Part shown: piece after piece, positions 13,146-24,369 of the stretch
Layout: each line of letters starts with the position of its first letter
Position numbering within the stretch: the stretch's first letter is position 1
NCBI RefSeq assembly: GCF_021018895.1
Contig: NC_079386.1
Span: 2,647,835-2,711,834 of the forward strand
Source: Seriola aureovittata
Taxonomy: Eukaryota; Chordata; Actinopteri; Carangiformes; Carangidae
Reading direction: 5' to 3'
DNA: 64,000 nucleotides
Notes under the pieces: model-generated
Seen by the model: only the letters and a program-made list of their open reading frames with translations
Database searches by the model: none
What the model was told of the DNA's origin: nothing
Translations under genes and position numbers: made by a program

Positions 13146-14460
13146 CGCACAGCTGGATGCCCTCAGTTCCGTCTCTCAGGTAAAACCTCCCCTAACCGTC
13201 AGAGGAGCTTTTTGTTCGGTGACAGACCCGGTACACATGTTATTATTATCTATAACATTAATGTAGCATAAATGATTTTTAAAATGTAGTGAGCAGCAGA
13301 ATACGGTTATTTAATCTTCTCACTTAACCAATTAAAAAATATTTTTAAAAAAAGTTTTAAATAAAACTGTTTAACTGTAACCCAAGAATGTAAAATAAAT
13401 AAATTAAACTAAATATATGTCAAAAGCTTATTTACAAATATTTCCCTTCTATAAGAAAATACAAGATCTAATTGGATTGGATGGTTGTAATTTATGATAA
13501 TATTGTTAAATATATTAACCCAATTAATTATTTAAATCATATTTAAGGAATACAATCCGAGTTCTTAGTAATTACAGTTACTATCCTTATAGTAATATAC
13601 AGTACAGTATATATAGTATATATATAGTATAGTATATAGTATAGAATCTATTATAATTTATGTCCTTTTATGTATTAACGCCAAACAGAGTTAAATATCT
13701 GATCTCAGTCTAAGTTTATTTGAGCCTGGTTTGAGTAAACACAGTTTTTCAAACTGTATTTAAAATACAATGTTAATGAGCTTGACAGTGTCATCATGAT
13801 CATTTTAACTTGTCTGGTTAATCCTCGTAAATCCTGGTTAACCAGGTTAATCCTGCTCCTCACCATGGAACATCAACCACAGAGGGACTCAGTTCTCTGT
13901 CGGCCTGGTTCTGTCCACACCTCCTGCAGATGCTCATCTTTATGATCTGCTGTATCTCATCGGACTGAACAGTTAGCTTCCTACAATAACCTAACACTGA
14001 GAGCCTGTGAGAGTCTATATTATTATCGGCTTTTTTCCTAATAAAGCAGTAAAAATTGGTCGATCAAACGGTGGAAAGAAAATTAATCAGCAACTGTTTT
14101 GATAATTGTTTCAGTTAAAGGAAAATACCAAACAATCTTCTCAGATACAACAACTTCTTGCTGGTTTTAATCATAGAGTGTGTGAAATATCTTTTTAGTT
14201 TTGGACTCTTAATTCAATAAAACAAACCATTTAAAAAGATGTCACTTTTGAGCTCTTTTTCATTACTTATTGATGTTTCACAATCTAGACAGTAAGTTGA
14301 TTAATCAATAAAATAAGCAGCAGATTCCTGGATAATGAAAACAATCTGCAGCCCTGTCTCTGTTTGTTTCTCTTGCCACATTTACATCATGTTGTTTTAA
14401 ATGAGGAAGTCATGACTCTTGGTCAGTGACCACAGACACTGCAGGTTTGTAAAAACATAT
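13146..14460. other. AT-rich intergenic spacer between serpine1 and ap1s1
   Basis: Very AT-rich, with a TATA-repeat patch near 13600-13640. No gene or classified transposon is recognised. Confidence 0.5.
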
Positions 14461-14463
14461 AAT

Positions 14464-14469
14464 TTTAAT
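14464..14469 (-). terminator. Candidate serpine1 polyadenylation signal (ATTAAA)
   Basis: On the minus strand ATTAAA occurs about 470 nt past the serpine1 stop codon, inside an AT-rich patch. It is the best hexamer I see in a reasonable distance; AATAAA is not evident nearer. Use is inferred. Confidence 0.3.
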
Positions 14470-14662
14470 AAATATAAATACTGAAAAAATACAAATGTAA
14501 CTGAACAACAAGGTAAAAATAGACATTAACACTGTAAAAATAGATAAAATACATCTTTTTTGGTCTGAATGTAGCGTCAGTCTGTCTATGTGAAGTGCAT
14601 CAGTGTCACACGCCAGAAACTAGTTTGTTCATTTTCCTTCATATCTGTCAAACATTCAGAGA

Positions 14663-14671
14663 AATAAATAA
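14663..14671 (-). promoter_or_regulatory. AU-rich element nonamer in the serpine1 3' UTR
   Basis: The minus strand reads TTATTTATT, which fits the UUAUUUA(U/A)(U/A) class of AU-rich elements, in what should be the serpine1 3' UTR. Two further ATTTA pentamers occur near 14465-14480. Mammalian SERPINE1 mRNA is known to be unstable through 3' UTR sequences, so the position makes sense, but function is inferred. Confidence 0.45.
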
Positions 14672-14934
14672 ACACAAACATATAAACTCAATTTCTCTTC
14701 CCAGTGTCCAGTCAAACCTCTGTCGAGTGTCTCAGCTCTTTAAAATGAACATGTCTGTGTGTAGTCTGTGGACGCATAAACAGTCATGTGACTCGTGGTG
14801 TGGTCATTGTGTGTGTTCGTCATCGTGTGTGTTCATCGTGTGTGTGTGTTCATCATGTATGTGTAAATCGTGTGTGTGGTCATCATGTGTGAGCAGCAGT
14901 AGTCAGACACAACTGGTGAAGGGTCTTCAGGGGG

Positions 14935-15701
14935 TTATTGTAGCTGAGGCTGGTTGAACTGACCCATGAACAGAACAGCACCTGAAAACAGGAAGAAGAG
15001 CCGTGTTCACACTTTGCACACTTTGCACACTCTACACACTCTGACTGACAGCTCAGTTGATTTATAACAGTGCAGCAGATAACTGCATGTTTCAGGGAAA
15101 TCTTTCAAATTTGGACACAAATGCTAATCTTGGCACAAATCCTCCTCCTCTTTTGATAAAACACGTTAGCCACTCGGAAATTCAAGATGGCCGTCATTTC
15201 TGGCAAGGAAATGTTTTTTTTTTTTTGCAATAAATTCATCCACTATTTTCTCATATGAATAATCCAGGTGTCAAATTCTTCATTTAAACACTGTAGAAGG
15301 TGAAATTGAGTAAACTGTAGAAAATCAACTGAAAGTATATTTCAGCAAAAATATTATCCCAGAATGAGAAACACACTAATTCTGGTACTTGTATCCACAT
15401 TTGAAAGAATATTGTAGTTATCTGCTGAACTATAAATTTACATTTCACTTTATAACTTATGAGGGGTGTTACCTGTGTGTTTGTGCTGGATGAGGAAGAG
15501 GAAGGGTCGATCCAGAGTGATCTCCTCCACCGCCATACGAGAAAACATGATGGCAGCTACGAGAGGGAAGAAAGAAATCAGGTCAGAGTCTGTGATGTGC
15601 GCAGGGGCCCATTCTGCCTGGAGCCCCGGATCCAGCCCTGTGTTCACTGTGCCTCACATATGTTTGCTGTCATTTCATTAAAGACTAAGATGAAGACGAA
15701 G

Positions 15702-15745
<44 letters not shown>

Positions 15746-16425
15746 CTGTTGCCGCTGCTCCCTTGGTTCCTCTTTCATTCACCTCGATCTTGACTCTCTG
15801 GAGGACCTTCGACACACACAGCCTCTCATCAGCTGGAAACACAAACACACACAGAGGTCATGTGACTGCTCTCGTGGTCATGTGGTACGTGTCACGTCTT
15901 TAAACTGTGAGATGAAGGACTAGCTAACTAAATAACTAACTTACTGGTGATTCGTGTGAAGTCGGCATTAGCCAGGTTGAACATGTCGTTCAGACCCATC
16001 TTCGTCAGAGCCGTCTTCAGGTTCACCTCAGAGTCCAGAGTAAACCTGCAAACACAGCAGCCCTTAGTGTTCACCCTGTTTGCTTTATGAGTCAATGTGA
16101 CACAAACAAACATAACGACTCGCCGTCTATGAGACTGTGAAATAACGTCTGACCCTGCTCTCTCACCTGGGCATGGCCAGCTGCCTCTTCGCGCTCCTCA
16201 GTTCTGCTCTCCACTGCTTAATCTTCTGGCTGCTCAGATCCGCACTGAGCACGTTCAGCGGGACCTCAGGCTCAAAGGGTGACACCAGGAACATGCTGAG
16301 GGAGTCACCCTCATACGGGACCTCAATGACATCATAGTCCACCCCGTCAGTGGTGACAAACTCCCCTGTTGATGAAGGAGGAGACAGATGTTACTTTGTG
16401 AACCTGACATCAAACTGAGGTGAAG

Positions 16426-16486
<61 letters not shown>

Positions 16487-17693
16487 GTCAACCTACCGTA
16501 GTTGAACTGGTTTGTGAGTCTCATCATGTGCACAGGTACATCGCTGCCGTTGGCACAGTGGAACATCCTCTCCTGTGTCAGTTTGGGGTCAAAGGGGACT
16601 TTCCACAGGGCCTGGAAGTGGAGAGCGTTCAGGAGGACCAGGCGGGTCTCATCAGTCAGAGATCCAGATGCCAAGAACTCAGGGATGGCTCCTACAGAGG
16701 AGAGGTAAAGATGAGTCAGAGGACAGCTTTGGAGAGGTCTGATGTGACAGTGGACGACTGGAGGGAGAGATTACCTGCAGTGTGGTCTGAGACCCACGAG
16801 TTGATGATGTTGACTGCCTGGTCTGGCTTAGTGAAGTCCACCTGGTGAGGGTGGGTCTGGAAGGCCTTGGCCAGGGCCCGGCGGTACCCCTTCTCCAGAC
16901 TCATCTTCCTCTCCACCATCACCCCGCTGGCTGTCTCCACCCCTTCCTCACTGGACAGATCCCGGTGCAGGAGACGCTGCTGCCGTGACAGCCCTCGCTC
17001 TGGGGGAGGGGCGCGGGGGAGGAGTTTGAGTTATACACCAGCGAATGACACGTTCAAATAACCATCAAACATCCATCACACACCCGACTTAGTATTTATC
17101 GATGGATCAATTGTTCATTTATAGATTCTTTTTACAATTCCTATTTTTAATGCCTATTAAAACATGAAATTAAGGAAATGCTTTATGACATTTCCTGTGA
17201 CATCCTTGGTCTGCCTTGGCAGTTCCATAGTGTTGGAATGACTTTAATTCCACGTCTCAGTGAGATTGGTGGACCAGCAGAGGGCAGTGTTACACCGTCA
17301 CAGCTGGGGGATCAGCATGTTTCTTATGAATCGCTACATTGGTTTCGATAAACACACGTTTGTTTGATTCCTCATGCAGTGAAAACCAGTGAGTAATCAT
17401 ATTATTTTCCTGTATATTACATCATCTCCTTTTAAATCCACATGTTACTCACCTCGCAGAGAGAAGCCCAGAGCAGCAGTCAAGGCCTTGTTGGTGTTTC
17501 CCGCCGCGCCGAGCTGAGCCATGGACAGGACCGAGGCCACGCCGTACGGGGAGAAGACCACGTTCTTGTCCACGGAGTCCTGGCTGAGCTGGAGGAAAAC
17601 CTTCAGGCCAAAGTCAGTCTGCTTGTCCTGCAGGGAGCCCAGCCCCGCTCTGCTCAGGGTCAGCAGAAGGAAAATGCACGCAAAGCAAAGCAT
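14935..17693 (-). CDS. serpine1: Plasminogen activator inhibitor 1 (serpin E1)
   Basis: A secreted serpin that blocks tissue- and urokinase-type plasminogen activators. The minus-strand coding exons are 17453-17693, 16775-16999, 16497-16691, 16167-16365, 15945-16045, 15746-15832, 15473-15556 and 14935-14981, 1179 nt, giving 392 aa (human 402). All junctions are GT-AG and in phase. The start codon is the ATG lying one base inside the first coding exon, followed by a hydrophobic signal peptide (about residues 1-20). Family marks are NVVFSPYGVASVLSM, LVLLNALHFQALWK, the serpin signature DRPFLFLIQHKHTGAVLFMG, and VKIEVNERGT at the loop hinge. The reactive-centre loop ends in FSRMAVEE, with P1-P1' Arg356-Met357 encoded at 15539-15534, the same bond as in mammalian PAI-1. 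A sequon NGS lies in exon 4. The ap1s1 neighbour on the same strand supports orthology over other serpins. Confidence 0.95.
14982..15472 (-). other. serpine1 last intron
   Basis: Donor GTAACA after ...QHKHT and acceptor TTTTCAG. A MITE-like element fills most of it. Confidence 0.85.
15068..15432. mobile_element. MITE-like element, copy 1 (inside serpine1)
   Basis: The left end, cagtgcagcagataactgca, followed by tctttcaaatttgg, is mirrored by the right end, where ccacatttgaaaga is followed by gttatctgctgaacta. These are imperfect terminal inverted repeats of roughly 40-50 bp. The interior includes attcaagatggccgtcattt. The ends and parts of the interior recur in the copy at 58407-59034. There is no coding capacity. 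The superfamily is not determined. Confidence 0.65.
15705..15743. repeat. (TG)n microsatellite abutting the serpine1 exon 7 donor
   Basis: About 19 TG units. On the gene strand it reads as a CA run that begins within the 5' splice site itself (GTACACACAC...). Confidence 0.9.
16429..16487. repeat. (TG)n followed by G18, near the serpine1 exon 4 donor
   Basis: About 20 TG units run into 18 G bases. On the gene strand this is C18 followed by a CA run, starting only a few bases after the donor GTAGGTTGAC of the exon ending at 16497. Confidence 0.9.
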
Positions 17694-17699
17694 CCTGGG

Positions 17700-19080
17700 A
17701 AAGACAGGAGAGAACAGGTAAGTGAAAAACACTCTATTTTCACACGTTTATCTCAGCGCGCAGACGCCGGAGCGGTGACACACTCAGACTCTTCTTCGCA
17801 CAGAGATGTAAAAAGCATCAGTCATGTGTAAACAGTGAATCTTTGAATCTTCCCTCAGAGCAAACGCTCAGCAGACGTCATGAGGACAAAGTTCTGCCCA
17901 GCGTTTGAAACAGGAGTCAAGCTGTGGCCAAACAGAAGGTCTGTGAGGCCACTCTGTTTCACATTAAAGAGGGAACACATTCAATAACGGAGAAACAGCT
18001 CTCAGATGGTTTCTGTAAAACTCCAGTAGTTCAGACACAAGCCAAAGATATTTTTAGCTTCCAGAAAACTGAAGCTTTTCACACAGGGGGAAAGATTTCC
18101 CATCAGTGACGGCGATCATAAGAAACAGACGGAAAAAAACCGACAGAAAGATTTGGATCCATTGATTTAGTCCAGCAGTTCAACAGTGTGACTCATGCTG
18201 CATGTGTGTGTTCAGTGTGTTTACAGGAAAGTGTGTGTCAGTAGCCGTGGTTTTCCACTGCAGACGTGAACAGGGGTTCAGCAGCTTCACGCAGAGACCA
18301 CCTGAGACCTCGGACTCTGTTTGTGTATCCACTCACTGAGACACATTCACTGTCCGCTGCAGAAAAGCTTGATTCCAAGGTTTGCACTAAGAGAGGTCAC
18401 CTGATGGTTTTGACACTAAGGATCCAGATTCTGATTTTGTTTGCACCTCTGAGTCCTAAACCCTTCCCCCAGCTCACAGCTGATGTTTTCACAGTTCACA
18501 GCTGAACTGAATGAGATTAAATTATTATTATAGATAATTATGACATGAATAAATCCTGGAGGCAACAGGATAAACAGTGTGTTCAAGTAGTAACATGTTT
18601 TGATCATCATCATCAGGTTGTTTAACAGCTGCGTGTCATCATCAGTCTGCAGTTAGAAAACTCTTCTCAGGATAGTAGAAATAACACCTAGTGCCTCTGC
18701 ACAGAAACACTGTTCTAGCTCTTCTCTCATATCAAAGACACATTTCAGTCAAAGGCGTTAATGAGTAGCAGCACTTAAATGCTGCGTCTAGTTATGATGG
18801 AGGTACTTTAGGATTCTTGATGTTCTGGTGTTGGGGAGTTTATTCTATAACAAACGGCTATAGAACAAAAGGTTAAAGTTAATTTCACTGTCAATGTTTT
18901 AATCATTAAATCCAGAGTAAAATAAATGATAATGACTATAACTCCACCAGCTCTGCTAATGCTTCATAAATATCATATTTAGACGTGTTTTTGTTATATT
19001 CTGTCCGAAAACTAAAACATTATGCCAGCTTGTTTTAAGTATCAGATGTTCCAGATGTTTAGTCCAGGTGTGACTCTTAC
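17700..19080 (-). other. serpine1 intron 1 (within the 5' UTR)
   Basis: Donor GTAAGA at 19075-19080 and a pyrimidine-rich acceptor ending TTTCCCAG just before the coding exon. No repeat or other gene is recognised inside. Confidence 0.6.
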
Positions 19081-19160
19081 CTTGTGGTTGGAGAGTGTCA
19101 GGTGTGTTGCTGCAGGTCTCTGTTGTTTCAGCTTCAGTCTCCTGTGCTGCTTCAAGTCTG
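19081..19160 (-). other. serpine1 non-coding exon 1 (5' UTR)
   Basis: Downstream of the TATA box on the minus strand, the sequence runs to a strong donor, CCACAAG|GTAAGA, at 19081/19080. No ATG opens a long frame. Its end is set by the splice site; its start near 19160 is inferred as about 30 nt from the TATA box. Confidence 0.65.
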
Positions 19161-19182
19161 ACAGACTGACCGAGTTGAGGTC

Positions 19183-19290
19183 TTTTTATAGTGTACATGG
19201 TAGGAAGCCCCGCCCCCACCTCCGCACACTCATTATTAGAGACGATGATGTCATCTGACACTGTCTGGACAGGCTTCCTTTTCATGAACA
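19183..19290 (-). promoter_or_regulatory. serpine1 core promoter: TATA box, GC box, Smad-like site
   Basis: On the minus strand TATAAAAA lies at 19183-19190, about 100 bp upstream of the exon 1 donor. Further upstream is a GC box, GGGGGCGGGGC, at about 19205-19216, and CCAGACAG near 19259-19266, resembling a Smad CAGA element. Mammalian SERPINE1 also has a TATA box and TGF-beta-responsive CAGA boxes. The TATA call is firm; the other sites are short matches. Confidence 0.65.
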
Positions 19291-19413
19291 CACACTTTCT
19301 CCCTCCTCCTCCTCTAGATCCTGTCTCTTTCTCTCTGTCTGTCAGTCTGTGCCTCTCGCTCACAGCATGACAGAACATATGGAAAGTCACTCAGTGTTTT
19401 CACACACACCCAT

Positions 19414-19415
<2 letters not shown>

Positions 19416-19474
<59 letters not shown>
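19416..19474. repeat. (CA)29 microsatellite upstream of serpine1
   Basis: A long, near-perfect CA run about 230 bp upstream of the serpine1 TATA box. Confidence 0.95.
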
Positions 19475-19475
<1 letters not shown>

Positions 19476-19479
19476 CAGT

Positions 19480-22400
19480 GTGGTATGTGCAGGACAGGGT
19501 CCTCAGTCATGTTTGTCTGATGTGATAAATACTGCAGATTGTAATCAGCTGGCTGACGGCCCGACACTTTACCATCACCTTGAGGAAAAAACATTCAGGA
19601 GCTGCACAGGAAATGTTTTTATGTTTCATTTCCTCATGAATTTAAAGTATTTTTTAATCTTAGATAAACTCAAACTGAAACCAGACTCGTTAGTTCAAAA
19701 CAGATTTCTCTGAGGTTCATTTCTTTGGTCCACAGACAGATTTTTTTTGACCAACTTATGAAAAGTTACTGTGTAAACAAATGAAACAATAAACTCCTGT
19801 TGTGACAGTGAGAGTAGATGATGCTCCCTGCAGTCTGCTGCACTGGTTCACAGAGGACGATACACCTGTCTCAGAGTCCCGGAGTCACCATTGACCAATC
19901 AGACAGGGGCATTGTGTCATGTTTTGAGAAACACAGGAAGTTTGCACAACAATAACTAAGAGGTTTAAAGTTCACCTCTTACCTTGTTGACAAAAAACCT
20001 GACCTCGAGGCCATTTAGCAGCTGTCGTGGAGCTTTCAGTCATATCACGGGATTTTCATCCCCAGGAGGAGTTTTTAACTTTATTAAGGGATGAGTCCAA
20101 ACAGTTCTCAGACCAAAGGAAGTTTAAACTTCTACAAAGTGAACTCAGCAAACTGCTGATGAAGACCATGGAGATATGACTGAAAGGGACTGAAATTGAC
20201 CTTAAGATAAGATTTTATCAAATGTCACTTGTAGCTTCAGTTGGTTTAGTTCTTGTTGATGTTGTTCCATCATAAAGAAAACCAGTGGGTTCTGGGTACT
20301 AGAACCGAACTTTCTGGTACCGGGTATTGTACTTAGTCACTGATGCACTCTTCATTGACTGATTGATATTAAGACACATGATCTAAAAGATTCAGTCTGA
20401 TGGAATATTATTCCAGATGAGACTGATCGTTATATCATTAATGAAAGGACTTCAGGGTTCTCCAACAGCTACCGTCCCAGTATCGTTTCCTGTGGACATT
20501 CAGAGTCTCCAGAGGATGATTCTTCCTCCTTGATTTTATATCCAGCCCCTGAGTCAGGACAAACAGCAACCATTCCAACATATAAAAGTTCCAGTGGATA
20601 TCCACACCCTCTGCCATCAGACCAGAAAGTCCACTTTTACACTAATGGGCAGGTTGCCTGGGAATTCACTGCGCTCTGCTCTCATGCCTCCAAGGAGATA
20701 AGCTTGTTTCAATGTCCTGATATTTTTCATTTTACCATTTTGACTTCAATATTAGATCCTCATTTTAGGTGGTGACACATCACCAAATTTGGTCGTGGCC
20801 GCCAACATTCTTCATCCCACTACTCACCAAACATCTGGTACACAGGACAGGGAGAGAACACACTTTTTCCAGATCTATCTGGGATCAGGCCTCTGGCAGA
20901 CCCGCAAAGGTCCTCACTGGAGCCGCTCTGTCTGTTAGAATATAGAAAGAGAAACCTGCGACCTGGGGCCAGATTCACATAGATAGACTCTGACTGTGGC
21001 TTAGATCTAACTTATAACTTATTTCAGATTCACTGGATTAGTTCATGAATTCTGGGTAAATCAAGACTTTATTCAATGTAAGAAAACATGAGAGGAGAAC
21101 TGCGTCAAGCCACTCAGCTTCAGAAAAGATGAACTAACACCATACTGAATGCAAAGAAGGAAATATTCAAAAGAGAACCCAAAACGGGCCGACCACAGGA
21201 AAAGCTTTTAGACGCAGGGTAAATTGTGATGTAGATAGCGTTAACATTACATTACCACTGGTGCCTCTAGCAGGTGTCATTGATTGTTACCATGACAACA
21301 TGGATCTTAGTTCAGAGTTAGCCTTACGGTCAGATGGCTAACTTTTTAGGGTTTAAATAAGTCAGTCTATATTTTAGTGAGACTGTCTAACTTGCATTAG
21401 ACTAACCCTAGACTGGCCCAACACTACAGACCAGTCTGGCCCCTGGTCCTTAGCTTACTACCTCTAGCACTGCTACTCTCTGACTGACTGACAGGGTTAG
21501 GGTTACACAGGGTCATGTGACTGACCACCTGACAGTGGTGTCAGATTTTGGACCCTGCTGTCTCCCTTTTTTCTTGGAGGCTTTGAGACAGACGGAGGAG
21601 GTTTACGACACCTTCCATTCGATGTCAATTAGACCACCGTAGACAGGGTCGCCCCAAGCCTGGCTTAACCGTTACCGCAACACATGTCATCTGGTTCACA
21701 GTGTTATAACTACTGAGCAGTGATGTAGCATCTCTTATACGAAGCCATTAATAAACGAATTCACTGTTGAACCGTGGAAATCAACCTTCAGGGTAAAACT
21801 CTTGTCAAACTGTCACTGCCTCCTCTTTGTCTACGAGACAAGATGTGGAAATGATAAAAAATGAGGTCTTTCTGTGGTTTTTCTCTTACGTTCAGAGGCT
21901 TTTCTGAAACTGTGGATGATGCTCTAAAAACTGAGACGTTTTAGGACCTAGACCTTTCATAATCTTTCAAGACAACTGTGTCTGTGAGGAGCGTTTATAG
22001 ACCTGTTTACACGGTTTCTGAGACTCTAATGATCTTAGTTCTGTCTCTGTGGCTGTTGTTGTGGTCATTTAACCACCTTGTTAAATAACACAGCTACTAT
22101 CAGGGTTAAGAAGCTGCAGTTACCACTAACAACTCAGAAATGTGACACACAACAGAAAATAGCTGAGTGATGGGTCAATGAGCTCATGCATTGTTTACTC
22201 ATGAGACCCTTTTGTTCCACTAGTGTTGTTTCTGCACATTACCAGACTGTTTGTTTAGTGTTGCCTAAAATACACAGAGGCATCAACACATCTCTTTTAC
22301 TGTTACTTGGCAAAATCCCCACAATCCCACAGGATTTGGTACATTCCATATATGGCTGTGAATGGAAAATGCGCCACCCACTTTCATGTACCTCCCACTC

Positions 22401-24090
22401 AGTTCTCTATGTGGGCTTCAGGAACATGGGACTCAACTGTTGCCAAGTCAACACGCAACATCACACACACAGACTTAAATCAGTGGTTGTTACCGGACCT
22501 ATATGTAACAACTAATTAACTGAGCTTTGGGCCCTGACAGCTGCTGTCTTCACCGAATGAAGAAAACAAGTCGGTTAAAATGAAGGTGAAAGTGATTTTA
22601 AAAGACGAGGACATAAAGGGAAGTCCGATGGTCCGTAAACTGCACCGCGTTAGACAGTGGCGGCAACTTCTGGTTTCCAGCTGCTTATGAAGGCAGGTAA
22701 CTTGACAGAGACTAAAGAGCTCAGAAAACAGTCGCAGTGTTGAAGGGACCACGCTCTCCATGACAATGGAGGAGCGAATACACGTGTTCTTGCCCTTGAG
22801 GGAGTTGTCATTGCTTTCCTGCCGTGTAGAGGACGCTGTGGATGAATCTACAGTAAGAACACAGGAGGGGCAAAGGCTACAGTGACTCTGTATCAAAAAG
22901 TGATGAGGCGGTCCAATCAGGCTGGGGCTAGCTTATTAGCATGCTAAGTACAAGAAAAGACTTGATAGAGTTAACATTGGTGTTTGTTTCCACATGTGTA
23001 GATAGTTTCTTCTGGCTTGGTAAGCTTCTAATGCTAACATTAGTTATGTAACATCAGCAAAGCTTTAAAATGTCTTATGCAGATTGAGGGTAGTAAATTA
23101 TATTGTGTTACTTCCTGTTCTCTGGATGAGTTGACTCTCTGTGGAGATCATTACCAAAATGTGTGACCTCTGGTCTCAATAAATGCTCTGTGGTTCCTTA
23201 TGGTATTTGGTATGTATCAGCCCCAGAGGTCAGAGGTCATCTTCAGAAGTTGCATTGTAAATGATGAATTTCGTGTGGTGAATTTAAAGTGAATCTGAGA
23301 TCATTCACATATTTCCTGTGATGTCTTATGTCACATTTCTGAATTTCCATTGAATACAGAACGTGTTGCATAGCTACAGTTAGTTCAAGATAAAGCTGTC
23401 CACTGCAACATAAAAATAATTTCTGAAGAGTCTGGGCTTTCCTCTGTATCATGTTCCTACTCATCAAAATAAAATGTTTCCTCTTTCTGGCTCATTTCAG
23501 TTTGGGTTAGACACCCATGACCTCCTTCAGAAAACCAGTGATCCACACGTCCTCAGCTGTTCCTGTGTTGGCTCTGTTATCACTGACCTCTGCAGTCCAC
23601 TACATCACTTCCATTTTTACTCAATGATTCTTCCGTCGTTTATGCAATTTGTGAATTCTGTGAAACATTCATGTATTTCCTCCTACAGAGGGAGTTTGAT
23701 GGACATATTTCAGCAACTCTACATTTAGCTCCATGTTTAAATCATATACTATGAAATAGTTTTTATCACACACTGAGCACACAGATCAATTAACTCAGTT
23801 TGGCTTCAACCAGTGATCCCAATGTTTTGTAAATGATCAGACAGGATGTCGTCACAGCTCTGCCTGGAAACTGTCCATTATCAGGCTGACAGCTAGATGT
23901 CTGCAGGCTAAATACAACGTAACATCCAACAGGCTCTTTGCTTCTTTTGATTTCTGTCTCCATGACATTTTGCTGTCAGATTTAGACCATAGTAGGACAC
24001 AAAGCTGCAGGTTCTTCCATTTCGAATAACAGTGTTTATGTGTTTGTTTCTCTCATTCGCTTCAATTTATTATTGATCATTTACATCCCT
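19480..24090. other. Intergenic DNA, no gene recognised
   Basis: I find no exon with a conserved domain and no RNA gene in these 4.6 kb. Open frames at 20530-20775 and 22186-22515 have no recognisable family and no splice support. A stretch near 20966-21420 (ccagattcacatag ... tagactggccca) may be an old DNA transposon, but the ends do not pair well enough to call. Confidence 0.45.
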
Positions 24091-24099
24091 CTGTGTGTA

Positions 24100-24362
24100 A
24101 TTAAATATATGTATATATAAAATAAAAACATACATGTAAAATGTATATATGAAACCTATTAGAAATTGGAACAATTTGATATATTTACATATATTTTTTT
24201 TATATGTGTATATATACAAATTATACTATGGTTATTTAATATATGTAATAAACGTATATCTTCATATATCCAGAGGATCTATATATGTGACAATATATGA
24301 CATAAATGGCAGCATCACTCACGATATATGCACATACTGTATATGTCGTATATTACTTTGGG
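24100..24362. mobile_element. AT-rich palindromic MITE-like repeat, copy A
   Basis: The block tatatccagaggatctatatatgtga, then catcactcacgatatatg and gtcgtatattactttgggtggg, reappears in reverse complement at 36585-36760, and ctattagaaattggaacaattt reappears near 37050. The shared blocks are in inverse order as expected for opposite orientation. Copy A is shorter than copy B. It has no coding capacity. Confidence 0.6.
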
Positions 24363-24369
24363 TGGGTGA

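Noticed and set aside
20966..21420. Possible DNA transposon starting ggccagattcacatag
   Set aside because: The supposed right end (tagactggccca) pairs poorly with the left end and no target duplication is seen.
22186..22515. A 109-codon open frame
   Set aside because: No known domain, weak start context and no splice partner; length alone is within chance expectation.
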